Shown: positions 38,287 through 48,307, counted from the first letter of the stretch. The stretch is DNA of 64,000 nucleotides from Pantoea cypripedii (GCF_002095535.1 NZ_MLJI01000001.1:3213832-3277831), one strand, 5' to 3'. Notes: generated from the sequence alone by a model not told the origin. Numbers and translations: made by a program.

Positions 38287-38407
38287 CCGGCTTATAACCA
38301 TAAGGTTAGCCTTAGAACTTTAAGGCATATCTATATCTGATAATTGACTATTATTCATTACAACGCTTTCGTAAACTCGCGTTACTTTTTTAAGGCAAGG
38401 AATTCTC

Positions 38408-39976
38408 ATGAAAAAAATAATCCCCTCCCTGCTGGCGTTATCGATGGTAGCCGCATTCTCTGTTGATGCCGCGACGCCGAAAGATACGCTGGTGATTGCC
38501 CAATCCACCGACGATGCCGACAGCTTTGACCCGGCCCAGGGCTTTGAGCTGACCACGGTGCAGGCGTTCACCAACATTTATCAACGCCTGGTCCAGTCCG
38601 ATCCGCAAAATCCGACCGACCTGAAACCCACCCTGGCAACCTCCTGGCAGCCGGGCAGTGACAACCGCAGCCTGACGTTTGAACTGCGTAAAGATGCCAA
38701 ATTCGCCAGCGGCAACCCGCTGCGACCGGAAGATGTGATCTTCTCACTGGGCCGTGTGGTAAAGCTAAACCTCGATCCTTCCTTTATCCTTACTCAGCTT
38801 GGCTGGAATAAAGACAACGTCGACAGCTTCCTGAAAAAAGTTGACGACAACCATGTCCAAATCAGCTGGAGCGCCAACGTGAGTCCGGCCTATGTGCTGA
38901 GCCTGCTGTCTGCGCCCGTCTCCTCCATCGTTGATGAGAAAACCGCACAGGCGAACGCAACCAATGGCGATTTTGGTCACGCCTGGCTTGGCACCCATTC
39001 AGCAGGCAGCGGCCCTTATCAGATCCGCAAAGTGGTGTTACACGAAGTGGTGTTGCTGACGGCTAACCCCACCTCTCCGGCTGGCGCACCGAAACTGAAA
39101 AACGTCCTGATCAAAAACGTACCGGAGCCAGCGGCACGTCGTCTGCTGCTGGAACAGGGTGATGTGGATATCGCGCGTAACCTCGGTGCCGACCAAATCG
39201 CCGCGCTGAAAGGTAAAGCGGGCGTGAAAACTGAAGCCATCCCGATGGCCTCGCTTTACTACATTCAGTTCAACGTGGGTGCCAATCCGGTGCTGAAAAA
39301 CCCGGCATTGTGGGAAGCGGCGCGTTACCTGTTCGACTATAAAGGTATCGCCAACGACCTGCTGAAAGGCCAGTTCGAAGTGCATCAGACCTTCCTGCCC
39401 AAAGGTTTCCTCGGTGCCCTGAACGATACCCCGTACAGCTACGATCCGGAAAAAGCCAAAGCGATTCTGAAGAAGGCCGGTTTGACCAACGTCAGCTTTA
39501 CCCTCTCCACCAGCAATCAGCCGCCGTATCTCGACATCGCACAGGCGCTGCAGGGTAGCTTTGCCAAAGGTGGCGTGAAGGTTGAAGTGCAGCCGGGACT
39601 CAGTTCTGAAGTGTCTACCAAGGTTAAAGCGCACCAGTATCAGGCGACGCTGAATGCCTGGGGTGCTGACTACTTCGATCCCAACACTAACGCCGCCTCC
39701 TTTGCTTACAACCCGGAAGATGGCAGCAAAACCATCGCTTACCGTTCTGACTGGCACATCCCGGAGCTGAGCAAACAAACGCTGGCAGCCACCGCCGAGA
39801 GCGACAGCAACAAGCGTGTGGAAATGTATCAGGCGATGCAGCGTGAAGTGTTGAAGAACTCACCTTATGTGATTGGCCTGCAGGCGCGTAACCTGATTGC
39901 GCTGCGCGATAACCTGCAAGGCTACGTTCAGGGCATCAACCCGGATATGGTGTATTACTCACAGGTTACCAAGTAA
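38408..39976 (+). CDS. ABC transporter solute-binding protein, dipeptide/oligopeptide type
   Basis: A 522-residue periplasmic binding protein (family 5) with signal peptide MKKIIPSLLALSMVAAFSVDA. TLVIAQSTDDADSFDPAQGFE and LTFELRKDAKFASGNPLRPEDVIFSLGR are the usual DppA/OppA/NikA-like segments. It is the first of five overlapping genes forming a complete peptide-type importer. The ligand (peptide, nickel or other) cannot be told from sequence. Its stop overlaps the first permease start by one base (TAATG). Confidence 0.85.
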   Translation: MKKIIPSLLALSMVAAFSVDAATPKDTLVIAQSTDDADSFDPAQGFELTTVQAFTNIYQRLVQSDPQNPTDLKPTLATSWQPGSDNRSLTFELRKDAKFASGNPLRPEDVIFSLGRVVKLNLDPSFILTQLGWNKDNVDSFLKKVDDNHVQISWSANVSPAYVLSLLSAPVSSIVDEKTAQANATNGDFGHAWLGTHSAGSGPYQIRKVVLHEVVLLTANPTSPAGAPKLKNVLIKNVPEPAARRLLLEQGDVDIARNLGADQIAALKGKAGVKTEAIPMASLYYIQFNVGANPVLKNPALWEAARYLFDYKGIANDLLKGQFEVHQTFLPKGFLGALNDTPYSYDPEKAKAILKKAGLTNVSFTLSTSNQPPYLDIAQALQGSFAKGGVKVEVQPGLSSEVSTKVKAHQYQATLNAWGADYFDPNTNAASFAYNPEDGSKTIAYRSDWHIPELSKQTLAATAESDSNKRVEMYQAMQREVLKNSPYVIGLQARNLIALRDNLQGYVQGINPDMVYYSQVTK

Positions 39977-41028
39977 TGGCGGCATCAGCCCCACAGGCCG
40001 GGTTCGCCCGGCCACTCTGGCAACGCACCAGCCGAATCGTCACCAGCCTGCTGTCGCTGCTGGTGACGCTGCTCGGCCTGCTGGCCTTTACCTTTATGCT
40101 GTCGCACCTGTCACCGGTCGATCCAGTGCAGCAGATCGCGGGCGATCACGCCAGTGAGGCCACCTATGCGCAGGTGCGTCACGATCTCGGTCTCGATCAA
40201 CCGGTGCTGGTGCAATTCTGGCGTTATATCAGCCATCTGGCCCACGGCGATCTCGGCCTGTCCCATCTGACCAATCAACCGGTGAGCGCCGACCTGATGC
40301 GCACCTTCCCGGCGACCATTGAGCTGGCGACTTGTTCGATCATTTTTGCGGCGGTATTCGGTGTGGCGCTGGCGCTGCTGGCGGCCTGGAAACCAGGCAG
40401 CATCATCGATAACGTGGCGCGTTTTATTTCGCTGCTCGGTTATTCCGTGCCGGTGTTCTGGCTGGGTCTGCTCGGCCTGCTGTTGTTTTACGCCGTGCTG
40501 CACTGGTCCGCCGGACCGGGTCAGCTGGATGATATCTGGATTTATACGCTGGAGCCGAAAACCGGTTTTGTGCTGATTGATAGCTGGCTGTCCGGGGATC
40601 CTGAGATGTTCCGCAATGCGATCGCCCATATCTGGCTGCCGGTGGTGATTCTCGGCATGCTGGCGATGGCCGGGATTACCCGCCTGCTGCGTGCCGCGTT
40701 GCTGGAGGAGAGCAGCAAAGAGTATGTGATTCTGGCGCGCGCCAAAGGTGCTGGCCGCACGCGCATTCTGCTGCGTCATATCTTTCCCAACGTGCTCGGC
40801 ACCCTGATTACCGTTATCGCCCTCTCCTGGGCCACCCTGCTGGAAGGTTCGGTGCTAACGGAAACCGTTTTTGCCTGGCCCGGCGTGGGTCGCTACATGA
40901 CTAACGCGCTGTTCTCCGCCGATGTTCCGGCGATTCTCGGCGCGACCCTGCTGATTGGCAGCTGCTTTATTCTGCTTAACGCGGTGGCCGACGCCCTGAC
41001 CTGGTTAACCGATCCGAGAACCCGATGA
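39976..41028 (+). CDS. ABC transporter permease, DppB type
   Basis: A 350-residue membrane subunit with about six helices. The N-terminal FTFMLSHLSPVDPVQQIAG resembles the GDP motif of the family, and the EAA loop reads EYVILARAKGAGRTRILLRHIFPN. It forms the translocation pore together with the next gene, which it overlaps by four bases. An N-terminal extension of about 20 residues before the first helix is slightly longer than usual. Confidence 0.85.
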   Translation: MAASAPQAGFARPLWQRTSRIVTSLLSLLVTLLGLLAFTFMLSHLSPVDPVQQIAGDHASEATYAQVRHDLGLDQPVLVQFWRYISHLAHGDLGLSHLTNQPVSADLMRTFPATIELATCSIIFAAVFGVALALLAAWKPGSIIDNVARFISLLGYSVPVFWLGLLGLLLFYAVLHWSAGPGQLDDIWIYTLEPKTGFVLIDSWLSGDPEMFRNAIAHIWLPVVILGMLAMAGITRLLRAALLEESSKEYVILARAKGAGRTRILLRHIFPNVLGTLITVIALSWATLLEGSVLTETVFAWPGVGRYMTNALFSADVPAILGATLLIGSCFILLNAVADALTWLTDPRTR

Positions 41029-41882
41029 CTCAACAACTCTCCGAACTGGAAACGCTGCGCCCGCGTCGCAGCCGTCGCCGCATCACCTCCCTCAGCATCG
41101 GTTTAACCCTGGTGGTGATTTTGCTGGTGATGGCGGTGTTTGCACCGCTGCTGTCCCCCTTTGATCCGAATGTGCAAACCATCAGCATGCGCCTGCTGCC
41201 GCCTTCGGCAACCCACTGGTTTGGCACCGATGGTTTTGGTCGTGATCTGCTGTCTCGCGTGATTTATGGCACCCGTCCGACGCTGCTGCTAGTGGCGCTG
41301 ATTCTGGTACTGACCATCCCGGTAGGTCTGCTGGTCGGCATCACCGCCGGTTATGTTGGCGGCTGGACCGAGCGCGTGCTGATGCGCATTACCGACATTT
41401 TTCTCTCGCTGCCCAATCTGGTTATCGCCCTGGCGTTCGTTGCCATGCTCGGCCCAGGCCTGATGAACGGCGCGCTGGCGCTGGCACTCACCAGCTGGCC
41501 ACCGTTCGCCCGTCAGGCGCGTGCCGAGACGCTGGCGCTGCGCCGTAGTGATTACCTCGCCGCAGCGCGGATGCAGGGCATCACCGGCCTGCGTCTGATG
41601 TTCGGCCATATTCTGCCGCTTTGCCTGCCTACCGCGGTGGTGCGTGCGGCGCTGAGTCTCGGCGGAATTATTCTTTCCGCTGCCGGCCTCGGCTTTCTCG
41701 GCATGGGCGTGCAACCGCCGACCGCAGAATGGGGATCGATGGTGGCCGAAGGCAGCAAAGTGATTTTCGACCAATGGTGGGTGGCTGCGGCCCCCGGTGC
41801 TGCCATTTTGTTCGCCAGCCTGGCGTTTAACCTGGCAGGCGACGGCCTGCGTGACCAACTGGATACCCGCCATGCCAAATGA
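41025..41882 (+). CDS. ABC transporter permease, DppC type
   Basis: A 285-residue second permease. HWFGTDGFGRDLLSRVIYGTR is the diagnostic N-terminal segment of DppC/OppC proteins, and SDYLAAARMQGITGLRLMFGHILP is the EAA loop contacting the ATPases. Six helices are likely. It overlaps the following ATPase gene by 11 bases. Confidence 0.87.
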   Translation: MTQQLSELETLRPRRSRRRITSLSIGLTLVVILLVMAVFAPLLSPFDPNVQTISMRLLPPSATHWFGTDGFGRDLLSRVIYGTRPTLLLVALILVLTIPVGLLVGITAGYVGGWTERVLMRITDIFLSLPNLVIALAFVAMLGPGLMNGALALALTSWPPFARQARAETLALRRSDYLAAARMQGITGLRLMFGHILPLCLPTAVVRAALSLGGIILSAAGLGFLGMGVQPPTAEWGSMVAEGSKVIFDQWWVAAAPGAAILFASLAFNLAGDGLRDQLDTRHAK

Positions 41883-42705
41883 TCTGTTAATTGATGCCCA
41901 GGGGCTGGTGATTCGCAGCGACGACGCGCTGCTGGTTGATGACATCCACTTTCAGCTCGGGCGCGAACGCATGGCGCTGGTGGGTGAGTCAGGTTCAGGT
42001 AAATCCCTCACCGCCCGTACCCTGATGGGGCTGTTGTCACCGTCACTGCAATTGCACGCAGATCGCCTGCAAGTGGTGGGCCAGGATGCATTGCAGATGC
42101 GCGAACGCGACTGGAGCCGCCTGCGCGGCAGCAAGGTGGCAATGGTGATGCAGGACCCGAAATACGCCCTCAACCCCACGCGTACCATTGGCTGGCAGGT
42201 GGAGGAACCGCTGGTGCTGCACCATCGCCTGAGCCGCGCCGAGCGCAAAGAGAAAGTATGCGACATGCTCGATGCCGTCGGCCTGCCGGATCCCCGTCAG
42301 CTGATGAAACGTTATCCGCATCAGCTCTCCGGGGGAATGGGCCAGCGTGTGATGCTGGCGATTGCCTTGATCACCGATCCCGAGCTGCTGATCGCCGATG
42401 AACCGACCTCAGCGCTCGATCATGCAATGCGTGATCAGGTGCTGGCGCTGATTCGTCGTCTGGTTGAACAACGCAACATGGGACTGCTGCTGATCAGCCA
42501 CGATCTGCAACAGGTGTCGGAGCATTGCGAGCGGGTGATGGTGATGTATAAAGGTCGTCTGCTGGATACCTTGCCTGCTGCGGAGTTGTCCAACGCCAGC
42601 CATCCGTATACCCGCACGCTGTGGGCCTGCCGTCCGAGCAAAGCCACCCATGGCGCAGCACTACCGGTGCTGGATCGTGCCGCCCTGGAGCAGAACCATG
42701 ATTGA
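41872..42705 (+). CDS. ABC transporter ATPase, DppD type
   Basis: A 277-residue ATP-binding subunit. Walker A GESGSGKS is near residue 38, the signature LSGGMGQRVMLA near 150 and Walker B ELLIADEPTSALD near 172. I place the start at the ATG at 41872, where homology begins (MPNDLLIDAQGL); an upstream frame only reads through the permease. Compared with DppD it lacks part of the C-terminal iron-sulfur or oligopeptide domain, so it is on the short side. It overlaps the next ATPase by eight bases. Confidence 0.85.
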   Translation: MPNDLLIDAQGLVIRSDDALLVDDIHFQLGRERMALVGESGSGKSLTARTLMGLLSPSLQLHADRLQVVGQDALQMRERDWSRLRGSKVAMVMQDPKYALNPTRTIGWQVEEPLVLHHRLSRAERKEKVCDMLDAVGLPDPRQLMKRYPHQLSGGMGQRVMLAIALITDPELLIADEPTSALDHAMRDQVLALIRRLVEQRNMGLLLISHDLQQVSEHCERVMVMYKGRLLDTLPAAELSNASHPYTRTLWACRPSKATHGAALPVLDRAALEQNHD

Positions 42706-43375
42706 GTTATCCAACCTGAGCGTATCCCATAAGCAGGGCTACGAACTGCGCACCGTGGTCCATGACGTCAACCTCAATGTGAAGGCAGGCGAGTGTTTTG
42801 GCCTGGTTGGTCCCTCTGGCTGCGGTAAATCGTCGCTGCTGTGGGTGATGGCCGGACTCAACCCGCACTGGTCCGGTAGCATGGCACTGGCGGGCACCAC
42901 CGTGAAACCGGGTAAACCCTTTACTGGCCAGTTGCGCCGTGATGTGCAGATGGTATTTCAGGATCCCTACGCTTCGCTGCATCCGCGCCATCGCCTGCGT
43001 CGTACCCTGGCAGAGCCGTTAAAGATGCTGAAACAGGACCATATCGACGATCGCATCAACGATGGATTTCGCCATGTGGGCCTTGATCCGGCGCTGGCAG
43101 ATCGCTATCCGCATCAGCTTTCCGGCGGTCAGCGTCAGCGCGTCGCCATTGTGCGCGCCCTGCTGCTCCAGCCGAAGATCCTGCTGCTGGATGAGCCAAC
43201 CTCGGCGCTGGATATGTCCGTGCAGGCGGAGATCCTCAACCTGCTGAACGATCTGAAGCGTGATGATGGGTTAACCATGGTGCTGGTAAGCCACGATCCT
43301 GACGTGATCGATCATATGTGCGATCGCGCCGTTCGCATGGCACAGGGCAGGATTGTTGAGCAGTTAAGTGCTTAA
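42698..43375 (+). CDS. ABC transporter ATPase, DppF type
   Basis: A 225-residue second ATPase. Walker A GPSGCGKS is near 38, the Q loop VFQDPYASLHPRHRLR near 88, the signature LSGGQRQRVAIVRAL near 139 and Walker B ILLLDEPTSALD near 160. Like its partner it is shorter than DppF, with no C-terminal oligopeptide-transporter extension. It closes the five-gene operon; a palindromic repeat follows. Confidence 0.85.
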   Translation: MIELSNLSVSHKQGYELRTVVHDVNLNVKAGECFGLVGPSGCGKSSLLWVMAGLNPHWSGSMALAGTTVKPGKPFTGQLRRDVQMVFQDPYASLHPRHRLRRTLAEPLKMLKQDHIDDRINDGFRHVGLDPALADRYPHQLSGGQRQRVAIVRALLLQPKILLLDEPTSALDMSVQAEILNLLNDLKRDDGLTMVLVSHDPDVIDHMCDRAVRMAQGRIVEQLSA

Positions 43376-43379
43376 AACC

Positions 43380-43440
43380 GCGCGATAAATCGCGCCGCTA
43401 CGATCAGACAGATTTTTGTAGCGGCGCGATTCATCGCGCA
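43380..43440. repeat. REP-like inverted repeat, copy 1
   Basis: Two 21-base arms (43381-43401 and 43418-43440) are inverted copies with one mismatch and a 16-base centre; the core is CGCGAT-nAAT-CGCGCCGCTAC. It lies between the convergent peptide transporter and SsuB-type genes. Copies with the same arm sequence are at 58538-58609, and a related palindrome is at 46827-46848. Confidence 0.85.
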
Positions 43441-43445
43441 ATCCG

Positions 43446-44234
43446 TTAATGCGCCATCGTTTGCAAGGTTTCGCTGCGGATCGACTCGGTAATCTCCGCC
43501 TTCAGCGTCATAAACTCCGGTGAAGTTTTAATGGTGTAATCACGGCCACTGTTAAAGTTCACCGCCACTTCCTGTTTGATGCGACCCGGCCGGGCGCTGA
43601 AGATCGCCACCTTATTTGCCATAAAGATCGCCTCATCGATGTCGTGCGTAACGAAGAGCACCGTCTTGCGCGATTGCTCCCACACTGACAGCAACAACTC
43701 CTGCATCATCACCCGCGTCTGATTATCAAGCGCACCAAAGGGTTCATCCATCAGCAGCACTTTCGGGTCATTCGCCAGCGCACGCGCAATGGCGGTACGC
43801 TGCTGCATGCCGCCAGACAACTGGCGGGGATAGTGCTGGGCAAAGCCACGCAGCCCCACCTGTTGGATATAATAATCGCTACGCTCCTTTTGCTGTGCGG
43901 CACTCAGGCCACGTTCACGCAGACCAAAGCGGATGTTCTCTTCCACCGTCAGCCACGGGAACAGCGTGTAGCTCTGAAACACCATGCCACGGTCGGCACC
44001 GGGGCCATCGACCGGCTGCCCATCAAGCCAGATCTCGCCACGCGTCGGGGTGTCCAGCCCGGCAATGATGCGCAGCAGCGTCGATTTACCACAGCCGGAG
44101 GGGCCGAGAATGGTGATGAAATCATTCTCCTCCACCTGATAATGAATCGGCTGCAACGCCAGCGTTTGTTCGCCTTTCGGCCCGGTAAATACGCGTTCCA
44201 CCCCGCGCACGTTCAGCTTGCTGTGTTTCATCAC
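43446..44234 (-). CDS. ABC transporter ATPase, nitrate/sulfonate/taurine type
   Basis: A 262-residue ATPase of the SsuB/TauB/NrtD family. Walker [10 protein letters not shown] is near residue 43, the signature [15 protein letters not shown] near 138 and Walker [13 protein letters not shown] near 158. It is the last gene of a three-gene importer and overlaps the permease stop by four bases. No desulfonation, nitrate or pyrimidine enzyme lies nearby, so the substrate is undetermined. Confidence 0.85.
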   Translation of the reverse strand: MMKHSKLNVRGVERVFTGPKGEQTLALQPIHYQVEENDFITILGPSGCGKSTLLRIIAGLDTPTRGEIWLDGQPVDGPGADRGMVFQSYTLFPWLTVEENIRFGLRERGLSAAQQKERSDYYIQQVGLRGFAQHYPRQLSGGMQQRTAIARALANDPKVLLMDEPFGALDNQTRVMMQELLLSVWEQSRKTVLFVTHDIDEAIFMANKVAIFSARPGRIKQEVAVNFNSGRDYTIKTSPEFMTLKAEITESIRSETLQTMAH

Positions 44235-45082
44235 AGGTTACTCCATGCAAACAAGCGCCGGTTGGCGACTTTGAACAGATAATCAGACACCAAGCCGATA
44301 CAGCCAATCACGATGATGCCAAAGATAATTTGCCCGGTATTCAGCAGCGCCTGGCTGTCGACAATCATATGGCCGATACCGCTTTCCGAACCGATCAGCT
44401 CAGCAACGATCACATAGGTCCATGCCCAGCCGAGTACCAGCCGCAGCAGCTCGGCAATGCCGGGAGCGGCACCGGGGATCAATACCCGACGCACGATGGA
44501 ACGATTGCTACAGCCCAGCGTATAGGCTGCCTCCACCAGATCGCGTCGCGCGCTGCTGACGGTCACTGCCACCATCAATACGATCTGGAAAAAGGAGCCG
44601 ATAAAGATGACGAGGATTTTCTGCATTTCACCAATACCGGCCCACAGGATCAGCAGCGGCACAAAGGCCGATGCCGGCAGATAACGACAGAAGGAGACGA
44701 AGGGTTCGAGAAAGGCTTCCCACATTTTGTACGAGCCCATCATGATGCCAAGCGGCACCCCGATCAGGGCCGCCAGCAGGAATCCGGCCAGCACGCGCAT
44801 CACCGTCATACCGATATCCAGCGAAAAGTTATATTCGGTGAATAGCGACACGCCCTGTTGCAACATGGTTATCGGATCGGCAAGGAAAGTTGGCGATACC
44901 ATGCCACTGAAGGTCACCAGCGCCCATACCGCGACAAACAGCACAAAGAAAGCCACGCCAAGGCCGATACGCAACCGGGTTGAGATCGCTTTTAACGGCA
45001 CCATCAACGGATTATGCCAGCGGCGTGGTGCATCCGGCAGCGCCGCGGGCGGCGTTACGGGTTGGCTTTTACTCATCTCCAT
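44231..45082 (-). CDS. ABC transporter permease, SsuC/TauC type
   Basis: A 283-residue membrane subunit with about six helices after a 40-residue Pro-rich cytoplasmic N terminus. The EAA loop reads LVEAAYTLGCSNRSIVRRVLIPGAAPGI. Six to seven hydrophobic segments from residue 38 onward fit the family. It lies 15 bases after the binding-protein stop and overlaps the ATPase. Confidence 0.85.
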   Translation of the reverse strand: MEMSKSQPVTPPAALPDAPRRWHNPLMVPLKAISTRLRIGLGVAFFVLFVAVWALVTFSGMVSPTFLADPITMLQQGVSLFTEYNFSLDIGMTVMRVLAGFLLAALIGVPLGIMMGSYKMWEAFLEPFVSFCRYLPASAFVPLLILWAGIGEMQKILVIFIGSFFQIVLMVAVTVSSARRDLVEAAYTLGCSNRSIVRRVLIPGAAPGIAELLRLVLGWAWTYVIVAELIGSESGIGHMIVDSQALLNTGQIIFGIIVIGCIGLVSDYLFKVANRRLFAWSNL

Positions 45083-45097
45083 CTCCTGTCTCCCTGA

Positions 45098-46057
45098 TTA
45101 CTGCACGAAGCTGGCGTCGTACAGGCTCTTCACGTCAGGCATTTTTTTAATCACGCCCGCGCGCAGCAGCAGTTTGCCCGCTTCATCACTAAAGGTTTCG
45201 ATTTCACCGCTAAAGAATTTTTTGTTCTCTTCAGGACCGGCCCAGCGCAGGTAGCTGGCGGATTCGGCAAACTCTTTGCCGGTGGATTTCACCGCTGCAC
45301 CCATGATTTCGTTGGATTTATCCGGCTGCTGTTTGATCATCTCCAGCGCATCGTAGTAGCTGGCCACCAGCGCTTTCGCCGCCTGTGGATGCTCTTTCAG
45401 GAAGGTGGGAGTACAACCGAGCGTATCCATCACCATCGGGTAATCCAGCGTGGTGGCGAGGATTTTGCCCGCTTTCGGCTGGTTACGAATCACTGACAGG
45501 TAAGGTTCGTAGGTCATGGCCGCATCGTTTTGTCCGGCAACAAACGACTGTGCCGCCGCCTGCGGGGCCATGGTCGCCAGCTTGACATCTTTCATCGTCA
45601 AACCGTTTTTATCCAGCATCCAGGCCAGCGCAAAGTACGGCGAAGTTCCCGGCGCATCCACGGCGATGGTTTTGCCTTTAAGATCTTTGATGCTGGTGAT
45701 ATCGCTACGGGTTGCCAGGCCATCAGCACCGTAGGATTTATCCAGCTGGACGATTTGCTTGATCGGCACACCGGCCGCATTCCATGAAATATAGGTTTCG
45801 ACCGTGGTGGCCGCACATTGAATGGTGCCGGAAGCCACCGCCAGATGACGGCTGCTTTGCGGGATCATTTTTACATCGACATCAAGGCCATGCTTTTTGA
45901 AGATACCGGCTTTATCTGCCAGCGTCAGCGGAGCAAATCCGGTCCAGCCGGAAATACCGATCGCCACTTTAGTCTCCGCAGCCTGCGCGCCGAGCGCAGA
46001 CCCCAACATAACGGCTACGGTTAACGCACGAACTGCATGTTGCACTGGCTTACCCAT
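45098..46057 (-). CDS. ABC transporter binding protein, NrtA/SsuA-like
   Basis: A 319-residue periplasmic protein with signal peptide to about residue 27 (GSALGAQAA). GISGWTGFAPLTLADKAGIF and the later AVDAPGTSPYFAL are typical of the NMT1/SsuA/TauA fold. It is first in a binding protein-permease-ATPase operon. Sulfonate, nitrate and hydroxymethylpyrimidine transporters share this fold; the ligand is not decided. Confidence 0.8.
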   Translation of the reverse strand: MGKPVQHAVRALTVAVMLGSALGAQAAETKVAIGISGWTGFAPLTLADKAGIFKKHGLDVDVKMIPQSSRHLAVASGTIQCAATTVETYISWNAAGVPIKQIVQLDKSYGADGLATRSDITSIKDLKGKTIAVDAPGTSPYFALAWMLDKNGLTMKDVKLATMAPQAAAQSFVAGQNDAAMTYEPYLSVIRNQPKAGKILATTLDYPMVMDTLGCTPTFLKEHPQAAKALVASYYDALEMIKQQPDKSNEIMGAAVKSTGKEFAESASYLRWAGPEENKKFFSGEIETFSDEAGKLLLRAGVIKKMPDVKSLYDASFVQ

Positions 46058-46273
46058 CTTCCACTCCTGTCAAAAGGTGATGAAAAACTACAGTTGTATA
46101 GGCTTATCTATACAAGCAAAGCAATGGCTGTGCCAGAAAGCAGATCGAGACTGTGCGGCAGCGCACGCGATGATCGGAAAATGCGTTGCACCGTCGCAGA
46201 GCAAGCCAGGGAGCGCATTAACCACTTTGGTGCGGTTATACTCAGCGCATCTTAGTTGAAGAAGGAATGCCGT

Positions 46274-46819
46274 ATGACGGTCAAATTACGTCCGCTGGAG
46301 CGGGAAGATCTGCACTTTGTGCATCAGTTAGATAACAACGCCAGCGTGATGCGTTATTGGTTCGAGGAGCCGTATGAAGCCTTCGTCGAGCTGTCGGACC
46401 TGTACAACAAACATATTCACGACCAGACCGAACGTCGTTTCGTGGTCGAGCATGATGGACAGAAAACCGGGCTGGTGGAGCTGGTCGAGATTAATCACGT
46501 ACATCGCCGCGCCGAGTTTCAGATCATTATCGATCCGGCTCATCAGGGGAAAGGACTGGCAACCCAGGCGGCGAAGTTAGCGATGGACTATGGCTTTTCG
46601 GTGCTGAATCTCTACAAGCTCTATCTGATTGTCGATCAGGAGAATGAGAAGGCTATCCACATCTACACCAAGCTGGGCTTTGAAGTGGAGGGCGTGTTGA
46701 AACACGAGTTTTTCATTAACGGTGCGTACCGTAACACCATCCGCATGTGTATCTTTCAGCATCAATATCTGGCGCAGCATAAAACGCCTGGGGCGATGGT
46801 GAAGCCCACCGCGCAATAA
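46274..46819 (+). CDS. speG: Spermidine N1-acetyltransferase
   Basis: A 181-residue GNAT acetyltransferase nearly identical over long stretches to E. coli SpeG ([37 protein letters not shown]). It acetylates spermidine and spermine and so limits polyamine toxicity. The acetyl-CoA motif is [12 protein letters not shown] near residue 84. The ATG at 46274 follows AAGGAA; a TTG six codons upstream is open but less likely. A palindromic repeat follows the stop. Confidence 0.95.
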   Translation: MTVKLRPLEREDLHFVHQLDNNASVMRYWFEEPYEAFVELSDLYNKHIHDQTERRFVVEHDGQKTGLVELVEINHVHRRAEFQIIIDPAHQGKGLATQAAKLAMDYGFSVLNLYKLYLIVDQENEKAIHIYTKLGFEVEGVLKHEFFINGAYRNTIRMCIFQHQYLAQHKTPGAMVKPTAQ

Positions 46820-46826
46820 GCACGTT

Positions 46827-46848
46827 GAGGCGCGATTTATCGCGCCTC
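46827..46848. repeat. REP-like palindrome, copy 2
   Basis: GAGGCGCGAT-TT-ATCGCGCCTC is a 22-base palindrome sharing the GCGCGATTYATCGCGC core of the repeat family. It sits between convergent speG and the lipoprotein gene. Confidence 0.8.
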
Positions 46849-46855
46849 TGGCTAT

Positions 46856-47275
46856 TTACCCGCGTGCGCCCACCCGGTTAAGAAATGCTTTGGGGTGCTC
46901 GGGCTTCAGGTCATACATGCCGCCGTTGAACGGATCGATCAGCAGCCAACCGGGGAAACCGAGCAACGGAATGTTCCCCAGCAAATACCACAGGTTGGCG
47001 CTGCCTTCGATCGGCATCGTCACCGGGACATAACCCGGATTCTCCAGCATCACCAGATAGTGTTTCTTACCGAAATAGCTGCCAGTAGATTTTGCCAGCT
47101 CGACAGTCTGCGGCGTCACGCCCTGCGCCACGGCATGGCCGGTCTCATCCTGCACGGTGAAATGCGCACCCTGTGGCACGGAGTCAATTCTTACCGATTG
47201 CGTTTGGGTGCCAACAATGGTCGCACAGCCGCTTAACAGCAGCGCGCAGGCAGGAAGGAGATGTCGCAGGTTCAT
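46856..47275 (-). CDS. Putative PEGA-like lipoprotein
   Basis: A 139-residue lipoprotein: signal peptide with lipobox LLSGC (C17), then a region SVRIDSVPQGAHFTVQDETG that resembles PEGA-type sugar-binding repeats, and a hydrophobic stretch WYLLGNIPLLGFPGWLLIDPFNGGMYDL near residue 96. The last part resembles E. coli YceK-type lipoproteins. No function is known; outer-membrane or periplasmic attachment is expected. Confidence 0.75.
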   Translation of the reverse strand: MNLRHLLPACALLLSGCATIVGTQTQSVRIDSVPQGAHFTVQDETGHAVAQGVTPQTVELAKSTGSYFGKKHYLVMLENPGYVPVTMPIEGSANLWYLLGNIPLLGFPGWLLIDPFNGGMYDLKPEHPKAFLNRVGARG

Positions 47276-47371
47276 AGCAGGTCCGCTTCAGGGTCAGAAG
47301 GTACAGTCTAAACTGCCCTTCCGCCCTTTTCACTCGCCTCAATCGCCCTATCAGTGGCGCTTTTCTGCGTG

Positions 47372-48307
47372 TTATTGCGGTTGACAACAGGCGGCAATCG
47401 CCGCGATATCCTGCGGCGTGGTGCGACAGCAGCCGCCAATCAGGCGGGCACCGGCCTGCTGCCACTCCGGGAATTTGTCACGCAGCGTGCAGCCCGAGGG
47501 TGCCGAGTGCCAGGTTTTACTGCTGGCATCGTACTGTTCGCCCGAGTTCGGATAGACCAGCAGCGGCTTATCACACAGCGCCTGCAAGGTACGCAGCGCC
47601 GGGGTGACGCTCTCCAGTGCTACACAGTTGATTCCCAGCGCCACCACCTGCGGGGCCGCATTGAGCAGCGCCGCGACTTCACTCAGCGGTGTACCATCGC
47701 TGATATGCTGTGCATCGCGTAGCGTGAAGGAGAACCAGGCGCTGCTGTCCGGGAACTCCGCCAGCAGGCTGACCAGCGCCTCGGCTTCCGCGAAGGACGG
47801 CAACGTTTCGCAGGCCAGCAAATCCACGCCCGCCTCCAGCAAGGCCGCGATGCGTGGACGATGGAACGCCTTCATCTCGTCTGCAGGCAACGCGTAGTCG
47901 CCACGATATTCCGCCCCATTGGCGAGAAACGCGCCATACGGCCCCACCGACCCGGCCACCAGCAGTGGTGCGCTGCTACCTGATGCGGCGCGATAGTCAT
48001 CCCGCGCACGTTTTGCCAGCGTGGCACTCTGGCGGATCAGCGCCAGCGCCTGAGTCTCATCCAATCCACGCTGGGCAAAGCCCTGTGGCGTCGCCTGGTA
48101 GCTGGCGGTAATGGCGCAATGGGCACCGGCAGCAAAATAATCGTAATGGACCTGATAGATCAGTTCAGGATTTTCCATCAGCACCTTCGCCGACCATAAC
48201 GCATCGGCCAGATTGCAGCCGCGTGCTTCCAGTTCGGTTGCCAGCGCACCATCAAGGATCAGAGTGTCGGTTTGAGATAGCGCCTGCGCTATCGGGTTAC
48301 GCCACAT
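47372..48307 (-). CDS. mmuM: Homocysteine S-methyltransferase
   Basis: A 311-residue MmuM that uses S-methylmethionine (or S-adenosylmethionine) to methylate homocysteine. The zinc-binding cysteines lie in GINCVALE and in the C-terminal [26 protein letters not shown] is the typical N terminus. The frame stays open 46 codons upstream, but [10 protein letters not shown] at 48307 matches the E. coli start. It overlaps mmuP by 11 bases and should be repressed with it by MetJ. Confidence 0.93.
   Translation of the reverse strand: MWRNPIAQALSQTDTLILDGALATELEARGCNLADALWSAKVLMENPELIYQVHYDYFAAGAHCAITASYQATPQGFAQRGLDETQALALIRQSATLAKRARDDYRAASGSSAPLLVAGSVGPYGAFLANGAEYRGDYALPADEMKAFHRPRIAALLEAGVDLLACETLPSFAEAEALVSLLAEFPDSSAWFSFTLRDAQHISDGTPLSEVAALLNAAPQVVALGINCVALESVTPALRTLQALCDKPLLVYPNSGEQYDASSKTWHSAPSGCTLRDKFPEWQQAGARLIGGCCRTTPQDIAAIAACCQPQ

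Noticed and set aside
39038..39778. 246-codon frame opposite the peptide-binding protein gene
   Set aside because: Antisense shadow; no recognisable domain.
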